From Micavibrio_A sp035759665 (GTDB lineage Bacteria; Pseudomonadota; Alphaproteobacteria; Micavibrionales; Micavibrionaceae), in the NCBI GenBank assembly GCA_035759665.1, contig DASTUM010000124.1:1-16151 (forward strand): DNA of 16,151 nucleotides, given 5' to 3'. Made by a program: the position numbers and the translations under genes. This document shows positions 1 through 7,004 of the stretch, piece by piece; position 1 is the stretch's first letter, and every line of letters begins with the position of its first letter. The notes beneath the pieces were generated by a model, which was not told where the DNA came from, did not search any database, and saw only the letters and a list, made by a program, of their open reading frames with translations.

Positions 1-2
1 CC

Positions 3-1028
3 TCGATTGCGGCGCCCGTAGTCTGTGAGGCCGCCACGAGAATGGTATGCGGCGTATCCCAAACCCTTCCCAGATCGCCTGTGAGCACGGTGATCGATCT
101 GACGGGGGGCGCTTCCCGGGTTCAAACCTATCGCTGCGCCAACCAGAACGGCAATGGTGTCTGGGGAAGTGTTTCCAATAGTGGCGTTTGCGACTGTACT
201 CCGTCTTCCGACACCGTAACGGACGGGCCGACATCGTGCGGACTGGGATATGAAGGCAGCACAACGACAACGACGACGAGAGTCTGCCCCTCCGGCCAAA
301 CAACGACGACGACAAGCCGCGACGCTTGCGTCTGTGTTTCCAGTACCGAAACGGAAACGCTTGAATGTCCGGACAACCAGACCGGTTCCATTACGCAAAG
401 CCGGTCAATAACCTGCAATGGCAACAATGCGAATGTGGGCCCGTGGGTCGAAACGAGCAATACATGCACCTGTATTGCCCAGGATCCGCAAACGAGACAG
501 CGGAATTGTCCGGCGAACAGCACAGGTAGCATAACGCAGACCCGTATATGGGATACAGCCGGCTGTGGATGGGGCGAATGGACTGAAACGTCTAGGGATT
601 GCAGCTGTGTCGTGAAGACGGAAAGCGCGACTGAAAACTGCGAGGCTCCTTTAACGGGAACCCGGGAAATGACAAGGACTTCCCAATGCCCGTCGGGGAA
701 CTGGGGCGCATGGAAGGAAGTTTCAAACGACTGTACCTGCGGAACGCACCGGGTAAATGGGCCGGAACGCCAATGTCCCGCTGGCCAGGTCGGTTCGATT
801 ACCAAATCGCGCCTCGTCGATTGCAACGATACGCCTCAGGGGCCTTGGGAAGAAGTAAGCACGTGCGCACCGCCGCCGGTCTGCCACTGGATGACGGGTT
901 CCCAGACCGGAACGGGGAATGTCGGGCCTATGGCCGGCTCGGAATGTTCATGCGGAGGAAAGGGTACATGTAAGGTTTCCACCAACATGCCGGGCTTCTT
1001 CCTGCTCTACGACTGCTCCTGTCAGTAG
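3..1028 (+). CDS. Cys-rich Thr/Trp-repeat surface or secreted protein, 5'-truncated by window edge
   Basis: I do not recognise a named family. The frame is open from the window edge, so the true start lies upstream; the ATG at 42 is only the first internal Met. The visible part is built from about five degenerate units of 44-48 residues. Each starts at a CxC pair, continues with a Thr/Glu-rich stretch and a Cys-Pro, then a TGSITQxR-like motif, another Cys, a W-x(2)-W/V core and an E-[TV]-S-x(2)-C-x-C close. The first unit is degenerate and carries two poly-Thr runs. The C-terminal 50 residues leave the repeat and end in CSCGGKGTC and YDCSC. Regular paired cysteines suggest disulfides and therefore an extracytoplasmic location. 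The Trp-Ser-Cys spacing loosely recalls thrombospondin type 1 modules and repeats of bacterial adhesins or pilus-tip proteins, but this is inference. No signal peptide can be judged because the N-terminus is missing. Confidence 0.75.
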   Translation, partial: SIAAPVVCEAATRMVCGVSQTLPRSPVSTVIDLTGGASRVQTYRCANQNGNGVWGSVSNSGVCDCTPSSDTVTDGPTSCGLGYEGSTTTTTTRVCPSGQTTTTTSRDACVCVSSTETETLECPDNQTGSITQSRSITCNGNNANVGPWVETSNTCTCIAQDPQTRQRNCPANSTGSITQTRIWDTAGCGWGEWTETSRDCSCVVKTESATENCEAPLTGTREMTRTSQCPSGNWGAWKEVSNDCTCGTHRVNGPERQCPAGQVGSITKSRLVDCNDTPQGPWEEVSTCAPPPVCHWMTGSQTGTGNVGPMAGSECSCGGKGTCKVSTNMPGFFLLYDCSCQ

Positions 1029-1391
1029 CTAACCCGCCAATATCCTGTCCACTTCCTCGATCAGCTTGCCGAGATGGAAGGGTTTCGAAATCACGCGCAC
1101 CTTGGGGTTTTTGGGGTCGGCGCTTCCAAGCGCCATGGCGGCGAAGCCCGTGATGAACATGACTTTGGTTTTGGGCGACAAAGCGCCAGCCCTGGCCGAA
1201 AGCTCCAGCCCGTCCATGCCCGGCATAACGATATCGGTCAGAAGCAGGTCGTAGGCCGCGCCGCTTTCCAGCGCCGCGAGCGCTTCCGTTCCGTCGCTGC
1301 AAGATGTGACCTTATGCCCCGATTTTTCGAGGGCGGCGGCCACGAATGTCCGCATCGAGCGATCGTCTTCCGCGAGCAAGATGTTTGCCAT
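1029..1391 (-). CDS. cpdR: CpdR-type single-domain response regulator
   Basis: A 120-residue stand-alone receiver domain with no output domain. The acidic pocket is E8-D9-D10, the phospho-acceptor is D53 in LLTDIVMPGMDG, the switch Thr is T81 in MFITGFAA, and the conserved lysine is K103 in SKPFH. ILLAEDD, LLTDIVMP, KVMFITGFAA and SKPFHL together are the signature of alphaproteobacterial CpdR. In that family the unphosphorylated protein primes the ClpXP protease at the cell pole for degradation of cell-cycle substrates such as CtrA, and phosphorylation through CckA and ChpT switches it off. The gene sits alone on its strand and abuts the repeat-protein gene tail to tail with no base between the two stops. 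A purine-rich AGGAAA lies about 15 nt before the ATG, rather far for a ribosome binding site. A different CheY-like regulator is possible but unlikely given the motif match. Confidence 0.85.
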   Translation of the reverse strand: MANILLAEDDRSMRTFVAAALEKSGHKVTSCSDGTEALAALESGAAYDLLLTDIVMPGMDGLELSARAGALSPKTKVMFITGFAAMALGSADPKNPKVRVISKPFHLGKLIEEVDRILAG

Positions 1392-1477
1392 AACTTATAA
1401 AATATCTTTCCTGTTTCAAGCAGTAGGTAACGGCGGCGCTTTTGTCCATAAAACAATGAGGCTATCCCGCACTGCGA

Positions 1478-1483
1478 TATAAT
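1478..1483 (+). promoter_or_regulatory. Possible -10 element upstream of glk
   Basis: A perfect TATAAT hexamer lies about 78 bases before the glk start in the 169-base gap shared with the divergent cpdR. I see no good -35 at 16-18 bases upstream, so this is weak support. The gap between the two genes holds nothing else I can name. Confidence 0.3.
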
Positions 1484-1560
1484 TTCTCCTTGCCAAGAGG
1501 CGGGCGCCGTAAGAGGTTAGTGCCCACTTTACAAAAACGGTCAATATAGAGAAAACGAAC

Positions 1561-2529
1561 ATGAGTGCGGCCCCAGGTTTGATTGCGGATATCGGTGCGA
1601 CGAACGCGCGTTTTGCGCTTGCCGATGACAAGGGAATTTACGAGCAGAAAGTTCTGCAATGCGCCGATTTCCCCGGCATCGTCGAGGCATCGAAAGCCTA
1701 TCTCGACACCATCGCTCCCTCGAACAAGCCCCGGCGCGGCGCCTATGCGATTGCAGGCCCCATCTCCGGCGATTTTTTCGAGATGACGAACCATCTCTGG
1801 AAGTTTTCGATCAAGGACACGCAGCGCTCCCTCGCGCTCGATCACTTCACGCTGATTAATGATTTCAAGGCCATCGCGCTCGGCATTCCGCACCTGAAGC
1901 CCGAAGACACCAAACAGGTCGGCGGCAATCAAAAACCGCAGCCGCACGGAACGATCGGCATCGTCGGCCCCGGCACGGGCCTCGGCGTCGCCAGCCTATT
2001 CTGGGACGGCCACAAATACCGCGCCAATTCCGGCGAAGGCGGCCATATCACCATGCCGGCGAAAACGCAGCGGGAATTCGACCTGTTCCGCACGCTGCGC
2101 TACAAATACCGCCACGTGTCGGCGGAGCGCGTGTGTTCGGGCAAGGGACTGGCCAATATATATATGGCGATCAAGATTCTCGACGGTCACGAAGATCTTC
2201 CCGACCGCACGCCCGAACAGATCGCCGAATGCGCGATCAACAAGACCTGCCCCGTATGCGAAGAGGCGCTCGACAAGATGATGGGATTCCTCGGCACCAT
2301 CGCGGGCGATCTTGCGGTGACTCTCGGCGCGTCAGGGGGAATCTATATCGCGGGCGGCATTCCCATGAAACTCGGCGATTACTTTCTAACCTCGCGTTTT
2401 CGTAAGGAATTCGAGGCAAAGGGCCGTTTCGACCAGTATCTGAAACCGATCCCGACCTACCTGATTACGCACCCGTTCGTGGCCTTTCTCGGCCTGCAAT
2501 CCTTCATCACGGGCGAGCAGGACAATTAA
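1561..2529 (+). CDS. glk: Glucokinase (ATP-dependent, E. coli Glk type)
   Basis: Cytoplasmic enzyme that phosphorylates glucose to glucose 6-phosphate with ATP. At 322 residues it matches the usual Glk length. The N-terminal phosphate loop is LIADIGATNARFAL (residues 7-20). Sugar-binding and catalytic elements include INDFKAIALG with the expected catalytic Asp at D101, the GPGTGLG nucleotide motif (137-142), and the SGEGGH sugar-contact motif (157-162) with E159 and H162. A Cys-containing SGKGL segment and a C-terminal AGGIP motif complete the family pattern. The ATG is preceded by a purine-rich stretch (TATAGAGAAAACG). The gene is monocistronic on its strand, and its stop shares bases with the stop of the opposing yjdF-like gene. 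No Entner-Doudoroff or other sugar genes are next to it, so its job is inferred from the family only. Confidence 0.93.
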   Translation: MSAAPGLIADIGATNARFALADDKGIYEQKVLQCADFPGIVEASKAYLDTIAPSNKPRRGAYAIAGPISGDFFEMTNHLWKFSIKDTQRSLALDHFTLINDFKAIALGIPHLKPEDTKQVGGNQKPQPHGTIGIVGPGTGLGVASLFWDGHKYRANSGEGGHITMPAKTQREFDLFRTLRYKYRHVSAERVCSGKGLANIYMAIKILDGHEDLPDRTPEQIAECAINKTCPVCEEALDKMMGFLGTIAGDLAVTLGASGGIYIAGGIPMKLGDYFLTSRFRKEFEAKGRFDQYLKPIPTYLITHPFVAFLGLQSFITGEQDN

Positions 2530-3122
2530 AGTCTTTTCAAGAATCGGTCATGCAGTTTTGAAAGGGCGATCAGTGCTGTGAGGGCGCCAATCCCGCACCA
2601 CATCATGTCTTTCTGCGCGTCCCAGATATCGCCTTGCGTTCCGAGGAATTCCAGCGATCCGTCGCCGGCGATTTCCGCCGTCCCCCATTCGATCAGTTCA
2701 TAAACCGCGCTGACCCCCATGCAGGATAATAATATCAGCGTAAACAGCCACTTTCCGGCCTTGAGCGGCGAGGTGCGGAGCAGGAATTCGCGCGCCGCGA
2801 TTGCGGGGATGAATCCTTGCGCGAAATGCCCGATCTTGTCGTAATTGTTGCGGCCTTCGCCGAGGAACTCCATATAGGGCACCCGTGCATAAGTATAATG
2901 CCCGCCGACGATTAAAATGATCGAGTGCACGGCAACGAGGATATAGAGCAGCGTCGTTAGGGGGAATGTCCTGTATGTAGCGATCATCAGCGGCACCGCG
3001 ATCAAAACGGGCGTGACCTCCAGCCACCATGTCGCACGGTCATACGGGCCGATGGCGGACCAGATCAGAACGAGGATGACGGCGGTAAGGCAGGCTGCGG
3101 GGATTTTCAAACTGTTTTCCAT
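2526..3122 (-). CDS. YjdF-family (DUF2238) inner-membrane protein
   Basis: A 198-residue polytopic membrane protein. I see six hydrophobic segments at roughly residues 8-25, 34-50, 55-74, 98-115, 123-144 and 173-190. Conserved polar motifs lie between or at the ends of the helices: NNYDKIGHFAQGF (92-104), VYELIEW (140-146) and GTQGDIWDAQKDM (161-173). These are the hallmarks of the DUF2238/YjdF family, whose molecular function is unknown to me. The invariant Asp, His and Glu residues facing the membrane hint at ion or metal handling, but this is inference. The gene lies 61 bases downstream of the glycosyltransferase on the same strand, so the two may be co-transcribed. Its stop overlaps that of glk in a shared TTAA. 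Confidence 0.8.
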   Translation of the reverse strand: MENSLKIPAACLTAVILVLIWSAIGPYDRATWWLEVTPVLIAVPLMIATYRTFPLTTLLYILVAVHSIILIVGGHYTYARVPYMEFLGEGRNNYDKIGHFAQGFIPAIAAREFLLRTSPLKAGKWLFTLILLSCMGVSAVYELIEWGTAEIAGDGSLEFLGTQGDIWDAQKDMMWCGIGALTALIALSKLHDRFLKRL

Positions 3123-3149
3123 GGGAATGCCTTTGTAAGAAATGCTCTT

Positions 3150-3184
3150 GCCTTTTTAACAGATTACCGCCACGCGAAAAAGGC
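3150..3184 (-). other. Inverted repeat between the glycosyltransferase and yjdF-like genes
   Basis: Perfect 8-base arms GCCTTTTT and AAAAAGGC are separated by 19 bases, directly after the glycosyltransferase stop codon. The stem is A/T rich and the loop is long, so it is a poor terminator. It may be a partial attenuator or an mRNA 3'-end stabiliser between the two co-directional genes. Confidence 0.3.
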
Positions 3185-4212
3185 TAATCCATTTCAAGAA
3201 ACTGGCGCACAGCCATGTGCCAGCTATAATTTTCGCGTGCGTGCTCCGCGCGGTCTTCCGCGCTCCCGGGCGATTTGAGGGCCGTTTCGCAAGCGCGCGC
3301 CAGATCGCCGTCGAGGCTGCCCAGAAAATCCTGTGTCACGATATCCGCCGGCCCCGTCACCGGATAGGCGGCGATGGGAAGGCCGCAGGCCATGGCTTCG
3401 ACCAGCACCATGCCGAACGTGTCGGTGCGCGAGGGAAAGACGAACAGGTCGGCGGACCTGTAATGATCGGCGAGCTCCTTGCCCGTTTTAACGCCGACGA
3501 AATGTGCGGCAGGGTATTTTTCCTTCAATACGCTTTCACAGGGGCCGTTGCCGACGACCACCTTGCTTCCGCCCCATTCCATTGACAAAAAAGCATCCAG
3601 GTTTTTTTCAACCGCGACACGGCCCACATAAAGCGCGACGGGCCTGGGCAGTCCGGCAAAAAGATTTTTCTCACCCGTATGAAAAATATCGTGGTCGATC
3701 CCGCGCGTCATGCGTTTGAGCGGCGTCTTGAACCCCCATTCGCGCAGCGTATCTTCAAGGCTTTGCGTCGCGATGAAAACGCAGGAGGAAATTTTGTGAA
3801 ACCACCGTACGAAAGCGATGCCGACTTTACGCACGGGCGCGGCCAGCGGTTTGAAAATTTTCTCTACGCGTTTTGCCGCGTAATCCGGGAAATGGGTGTG
3901 ATAACACGAGGTAAATTTCATGCCGTTTTTTTTTGCGTACCGGCGGGCGGCGAGGCCGAGCGGGCCTTCCGTGGCGATGTGCAGGAGTTCGGGCTCGAAG
4001 TCCGCGATCATCCGACACAGGCGGTTATAGGGAAAAGGCACGAGCATGATCTCGTTATAGCCCGGCATGGGGAAGGAACGCGGGAAATCCGGGGGGCCTA
4101 TGATTTTGACCGTGTGTCCCATGGCAAGCAGCTCATGGCACAGATATTCATAGGTGCGGACGACGCCGTTGACCTGCGGATGCCAGGCATCGCTGACGAT
4201 CAGGATTTTCAA
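3184..4212 (-). CDS. GT4-family glycosyltransferase (MgtA/SqdX-like)
   Basis: A 342-residue GT-B fold glycosyltransferase of family GT4, expected to work at the cytoplasmic face of the membrane and transfer a sugar from a nucleotide donor. The N-terminal half starts with MKILIVSDAWHPQVNGVVRT, the glycine loop of this subgroup, and contains the acceptor-side segment CYHTHFPDYAAKRV. The C-terminal half has the donor-binding elements LYVGRVAVEKNLDAFL, VVGNGP and SRTDTFGMVLVEAMACG beginning near residue 261. The SRTDTFG form, with Asp-Thr where many GT4 enzymes have a Glu, is typical of the alpha-mannosyltransferase and sulfoquinovosyl-lipid synthase branch. Either a glycolipid or a polysaccharide acceptor is possible; the substrate cannot be read from sequence. 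It is the first gene of a minus-strand pair with the YjdF-like gene, and diverges from the propeller gene across about 59 bases. Confidence 0.85.
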   Translation of the reverse strand: MKILIVSDAWHPQVNGVVRTYEYLCHELLAMGHTVKIIGPPDFPRSFPMPGYNEIMLVPFPYNRLCRMIADFEPELLHIATEGPLGLAARRYAKKNGMKFTSCYHTHFPDYAAKRVEKIFKPLAAPVRKVGIAFVRWFHKISSCVFIATQSLEDTLREWGFKTPLKRMTRGIDHDIFHTGEKNLFAGLPRPVALYVGRVAVEKNLDAFLSMEWGGSKVVVGNGPCESVLKEKYPAAHFVGVKTGKELADHYRSADLFVFPSRTDTFGMVLVEAMACGLPIAAYPVTGPADIVTQDFLGSLDGDLARACETALKSPGSAEDRAEHARENYSWHMAVRQFLEMD

Positions 4213-4228
4213 GCAATAACCTCATTCT

Positions 4229-4251
4229 GGGCGCGTGACTTTTGCGCGCCC
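4229..4251. promoter_or_regulatory. GC-rich inverted repeat in divergent intergenic region
   Basis: GGGCGCG and CGCGCCC form perfect 7-base arms around a 9-base spacer, in the roughly 59 bases between the divergent glycosyltransferase and propeller genes. It could be an operator acting on both genes or a hairpin in the leader of the rightward transcript. A TTG that would allow an upstream start for the propeller gene (4242) falls in the spacer, which argues against that TTG being used. Confidence 0.35.
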
Positions 4252-4271
4252 CGACTTTACACTGGATTTCC

Positions 4272-5774
4272 ATGGACATGAAGCCCTTCAAACTGGCCCT
4301 GACGGTTTCGCTGCTCGCCCTGACGGGCATGGCAGCGTACGCGCAGGATGCCGCGCCGCCTGCTCCTGAAGCCGCCGCGCAAGCTGCGAAAACATCTGCG
4401 GCGGAAACGTCCGCGCAACCCGCCGCCGCCACGGAGGCCGCGCCGGAAACGCCTGTTCCCGACGCAGCTCCGCGCCTGTCCATGACAACCTTGCCCGAAG
4501 AACAGGCTGCGCCGGAATGCGATGTGACGCCCGCCGAAATTACGACGCTGAAAGAGTCGCAATACGGCACCGCGTCAAATATGTGGAATCTCCTGTACGC
4601 GGAAGAGGGGATGGATGTGTTCGCCGACCTCGTTCCCGTCGATGCGACGTCGGTCGTCGCGGGCGGTGCGTACACGAAAGATTTGAACGATACGGTCTAT
4701 CACCCGCTGCTCGTGAAATTCGACGAGCGCCTGAAACCCGTCTGGACGGTGCGCGGCGAAACGAAGGATCAGCAGACCATTCACCGCATCATCAAAACCA
4801 AGGACGGTTTTACGGTGCTGGGCGATATCACCGATCCCGTGCGCGGCAACGGAATTTACATCGCCGCCTACACGGACGAAGGCAAGGAAAAGGCGAAACC
4901 CGCGCTGATCTTCAAAAAAGGCGGCGACCTCGACGCCAAAGCCTTCGTGCCTTCGCAAGACGGCAATAGTTACATCGTCGCGGCGCAATTTATAGACGAC
5001 AAGGATCAGGAAAAGCAGAACGGGTTCCTGTATAAAATTTCCAAGAACGGAAATCTTATCTGGAAGCGCTCTTATCCGACGGGGCGCAGCAACGTCTTTA
5101 ACAACATCCAGACCGCGCTCGATGGCTCCTACATCGTCACAGGCCAGATCGTTCTTGAAGGAAACCGTTCCGGCGGCTGGCTTATCCGCGTCGACGAACA
5201 GGGCGCGATAAAATGGCAGAGGTCTTATCCGCGCGGCCTCGCGGCCTCCTTGCAATCCGCAGCCCAGACCAAGGAAGGCGATTTCATCCTGAGCGGCAAG
5301 GCGCGCCCCGTCGATCACCAAGGCAAGGGCCTTTCCGCTTGGGTCATGAAAACGGATTCAACCGGCAATCCTTTGTGGCAGCGTTATTTCCGCGGCGCTT
5401 ACAGCTACGAAGCGCCCGGCGTGATCGTTTATGAAGACGGACGCGCCAGCGTTTTGTTCAGCGGCGCGGGAATGGACAGCGAGCGTCGGTCGCACGCCCG
5501 TCTCGTAACATTCTCCCCTCAAGGCCGCGTGATGTTCGTGGAGGATTTCACCGACGGCCAGAACGCCGTCCCCGCGCGCCTGGTCTCAGGCTTGAACGGC
5601 GAGCGCATCATCGTCGGTCACGCCCAGACCAGCTTTGGTGAAAATCAGGAAAGCAACGAAGCGTCCGCCGCGCCTGAATACACATATGACGGATGGCTGC
5701 TGGCCGGCGTTCCTCTTGAAACCTTCAATGACCCTTGCGCCGCCGTGCCGGGGCTCAGCCCGATCCTGCCATGA
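4272..5774 (+). CDS. Exported beta-propeller-like protein of unknown function
   Basis: A 500-residue protein when started at the ATG at 4272. The frame could be extended to a TTG at 4242, but starting at 4272 or 4278 gives a clean signal peptide: basic MKPFK, a hydrophobic core LALTVSLLALTGMAA and an AYA-QD cleavage site near residue 25. An Ala/Pro/Glu-rich linker spans about residues 26-75. The rest holds six to seven repeats of 45-50 residues with the pattern (G)-W-L/V-x-[RK]-[VI/TD]-x(3)-G-x-[IPL]-x-W-[KQ]-R-x-[YF], then a G-[SD]-[YF]-I-[VL]-[TS]-G strand. This is the pattern of PQQ- or delta-60-like beta-propellers. Single Cys residues near 82 and close to the C-terminus could pair. No catalytic motif is visible; a periplasmic or surface binding or scaffold role is inferred. 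Its TGA overlaps the rluD start (ATGA). Confidence 0.8.
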   Translation: MDMKPFKLALTVSLLALTGMAAYAQDAAPPAPEAAAQAAKTSAAETSAQPAAATEAAPETPVPDAAPRLSMTTLPEEQAAPECDVTPAEITTLKESQYGTASNMWNLLYAEEGMDVFADLVPVDATSVVAGGAYTKDLNDTVYHPLLVKFDERLKPVWTVRGETKDQQTIHRIIKTKDGFTVLGDITDPVRGNGIYIAAYTDEGKEKAKPALIFKKGGDLDAKAFVPSQDGNSYIVAAQFIDDKDQEKQNGFLYKISKNGNLIWKRSYPTGRSNVFNNIQTALDGSYIVTGQIVLEGNRSGGWLIRVDEQGAIKWQRSYPRGLAASLQSAAQTKEGDFILSGKARPVDHQGKGLSAWVMKTDSTGNPLWQRYFRGAYSYEAPGVIVYEDGRASVLFSGAGMDSERRSHARLVTFSPQGRVMFVEDFTDGQNAVPARLVSGLNGERIIVGHAQTSFGENQESNEASAAPEYTYDGWLLAGVPLETFNDPCAAVPGLSPILP

Positions 5775-6769
5775 CCGACATCTCCGAAAGCGAAGAAGAT
5801 GGCGACGCCTCCGTCCTGACCGTCGAAACCGGTGGGCGGCTGGATAAAATTCTGGCCGATCTGGTCGGTGATGTTTCGCGCTCGCGCCTGAAAAATCTGA
5901 TCGTGGACGGGCAGGTGACGCTGAACGGAATCACCTGCGCCGACGCTTCGCGCAAAGTCGCGCCGGGCGATGAAATATCCCTGACCATACCCGAAGCCGT
6001 CGAAGCGTTGCCGCAGCCGGAAAACATTCCCCTCGATATCGTCTACGAAGACGACGACATGCTCGTCATCAACAAGGCCGTCGGCATGGTCGTGCATCCG
6101 GGCGCGGGCAACCAGAACGGAACGCTGGTCAGCGCGCTGCTCTATCATTGCGGCGACAGCCTGTCCGGCATCAATGGCGTCAAGCGCCCCGGCATCGTCC
6201 ACCGTCTCGATAAAGATACGTCCGGTCTGATGGTCGCCGCCAAGAATGACCGCGCCCATAATGGCCTTGCCGCGCAGTTGCTGGATCGCAGCCTTTCGCG
6301 TCTTTATCAGGCATTGGTGTGGAAAGAGCCGACGCCGATCAAAGGCTCCGTTAACGCCGCGATCGGCCGTGACCAGAAAAACCGTCTGAAGATGGCCGTG
6401 CGCGCCCGCGCGTCGGGCCGCGAGGCGATCACGCATTACCTGCGCGAGGAAACATTCAACGGCGTCGCCTCGCTCGTCGCCTGCCGTCTGGAAACGGGGC
6501 GCACGCACCAGATCCGCGTCCATATGCAGCATCTCGGCCACCCGCTGCTCGGCGACCAGCTCTACGGCCTGCCGCAGCAGGAGCAAAGATCGCTGCTTAA
6601 TCGCGGCGGCTACGACGAAGAGACCCGGGACGCTATCCTGGCTTTCCCGCGCCAGGCCCTCCACGCCGCCGGCATTCATTTCATCCACCCCGTCACGGGC
6701 GAGGCGATGGAATTCGAGGCGGATCTGTCCGCCGACATGCAGGAGCTGCTGGATAAGCTGCGCGCATAA
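5771..6769 (+). CDS. rluD: RluD-type 23S rRNA pseudouridine synthase (RluA family)
   Basis: A 332-residue RNA-modifying enzyme that isomerises uridines to pseudouridine, most likely in helix 69 of 23S rRNA. An N-terminal S4 RNA-binding domain (about residues 22-70, RLDKILADLV to VTLNG) precedes the catalytic domain. The catalytic motif HRLDKDTSGLM places the active-site Asp at D147. VNKAVGMVVHPG-like (INKAVGMVVHPG) and the RTHQIRVHMQHLGHPLLGD motif are further family signatures. I chose the ATG at 5771 because it forms an ATGA overlap with the upstream stop. The frame extends to a TTG at 5735, which would add 12 residues without similarity to the family. Assignment to RluD rather than RluA or RluC rests on length, the S4 domain and the GIVHRLDKDTSGL form. 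Translational coupling to the propeller gene is likely. Confidence 0.87.
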   Translation: MTDISESEEDGDASVLTVETGGRLDKILADLVGDVSRSRLKNLIVDGQVTLNGITCADASRKVAPGDEISLTIPEAVEALPQPENIPLDIVYEDDDMLVINKAVGMVVHPGAGNQNGTLVSALLYHCGDSLSGINGVKRPGIVHRLDKDTSGLMVAAKNDRAHNGLAAQLLDRSLSRLYQALVWKEPTPIKGSVNAAIGRDQKNRLKMAVRARASGREAITHYLREETFNGVASLVACRLETGRTHQIRVHMQHLGHPLLGDQLYGLPQQEQRSLLNRGGYDEETRDAILAFPRQALHAAGIHFIHPVTGEAMEFEADLSADMQELLDKLRA

Positions 6770-6832
6770 TTATTATTTAAAATCAAATAGTTAAGTATGC
6801 TTTCGGACGCAAGTTTGCACAATATCTAAAAT

Positions 6833-6862
6833 TTTACATAAAATAGAAATATAAGGTATAAC
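6833..6862 (+). promoter_or_regulatory. Promoter for candidate small RNA
   Basis: TTTACA (-35, 6833-6838) and TATAAC (-10, 6857-6862) are separated by 18 bases. Each matches the sigma-70 consensus at five of six positions, in an A/T-rich stretch that stands out from the GC-rich flanks. Transcription would start near 6869, inside the gap after rluD. Confidence 0.55.
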
Positions 6863-6868
6863 TCTCTT

Positions 6869-6985
6869 GCTCATGCGGGAACAAGGCCAAGAGGACGAAG
6901 GAAGTTTGGACCACCAAGACAAGTTTTAGGCTTAACCGATCTGGTACCCATGAAACTATAACCGCCCTTCGGGGCGGTTTTTTTT
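6869..6985 (+). ncRNA. Candidate intergenic small RNA, about 117 nt
   Basis: The interval has a promoter at its left end and a textbook terminator at its right end, with no credible ORF between. CTCTTG at 6864-6869 and CAAGAG at 6888-6893 can form a 6-bp stem just at the 5' end. AGTTTGGACC at 6903-6912 can pair, with bulges, to GGTACC and AAACT at 6943-6957. I compared it by eye with 4.5S/SRP RNA, tmRNA, RNase P and 6S RNA and it does not show their core motifs. It may be a trans-acting sRNA or the 3' UTR of the rluD transcript. The transcript start is inferred. Confidence 0.45.
6960..6985 (+). terminator. Strong factor-independent terminator
   Basis: AACCGCCC and GGGCGGTT form a perfect 8-bp stem around a TTCG tetraloop, followed without a break by a T run (eight T from 6978). 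It ends either the candidate small RNA or the propeller-rluD transcript. A small palindrome GGCCA-T-TGGCC follows at 6986-6996. Confidence 0.92.
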
Positions 6986-7004
6986 GGCCATTGGCCACTT
7001 CCCC

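Noticed and set aside
128..826. A 232-codon antisense frame in the Cys-repeat gene, with poly-Val runs
   Set aside because: The Val runs are simply the complement of the Thr-codon tracts. The plus frame has ordered Cys spacing that random sequence would not give.
3679..4281. A 200-codon plus-strand ORF opposite the glycosyltransferase
   Set aside because: It is a shadow of a conserved GT4 gene, without its own motifs.
5645..6688. A 347-codon open frame antisense to rluD
   Set aside because: It mirrors the rluD codons, has no family motif, and would conflict with the well-supported propeller-rluD operon.
6869..6985. SRP 4.5S RNA, because of a GGACGAAGGAAG stretch
   Set aside because: The similarity to GGUCCGGAAGGAAGCAGCC is partial. 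The required symmetric apical loop and the pairing around it are not present.
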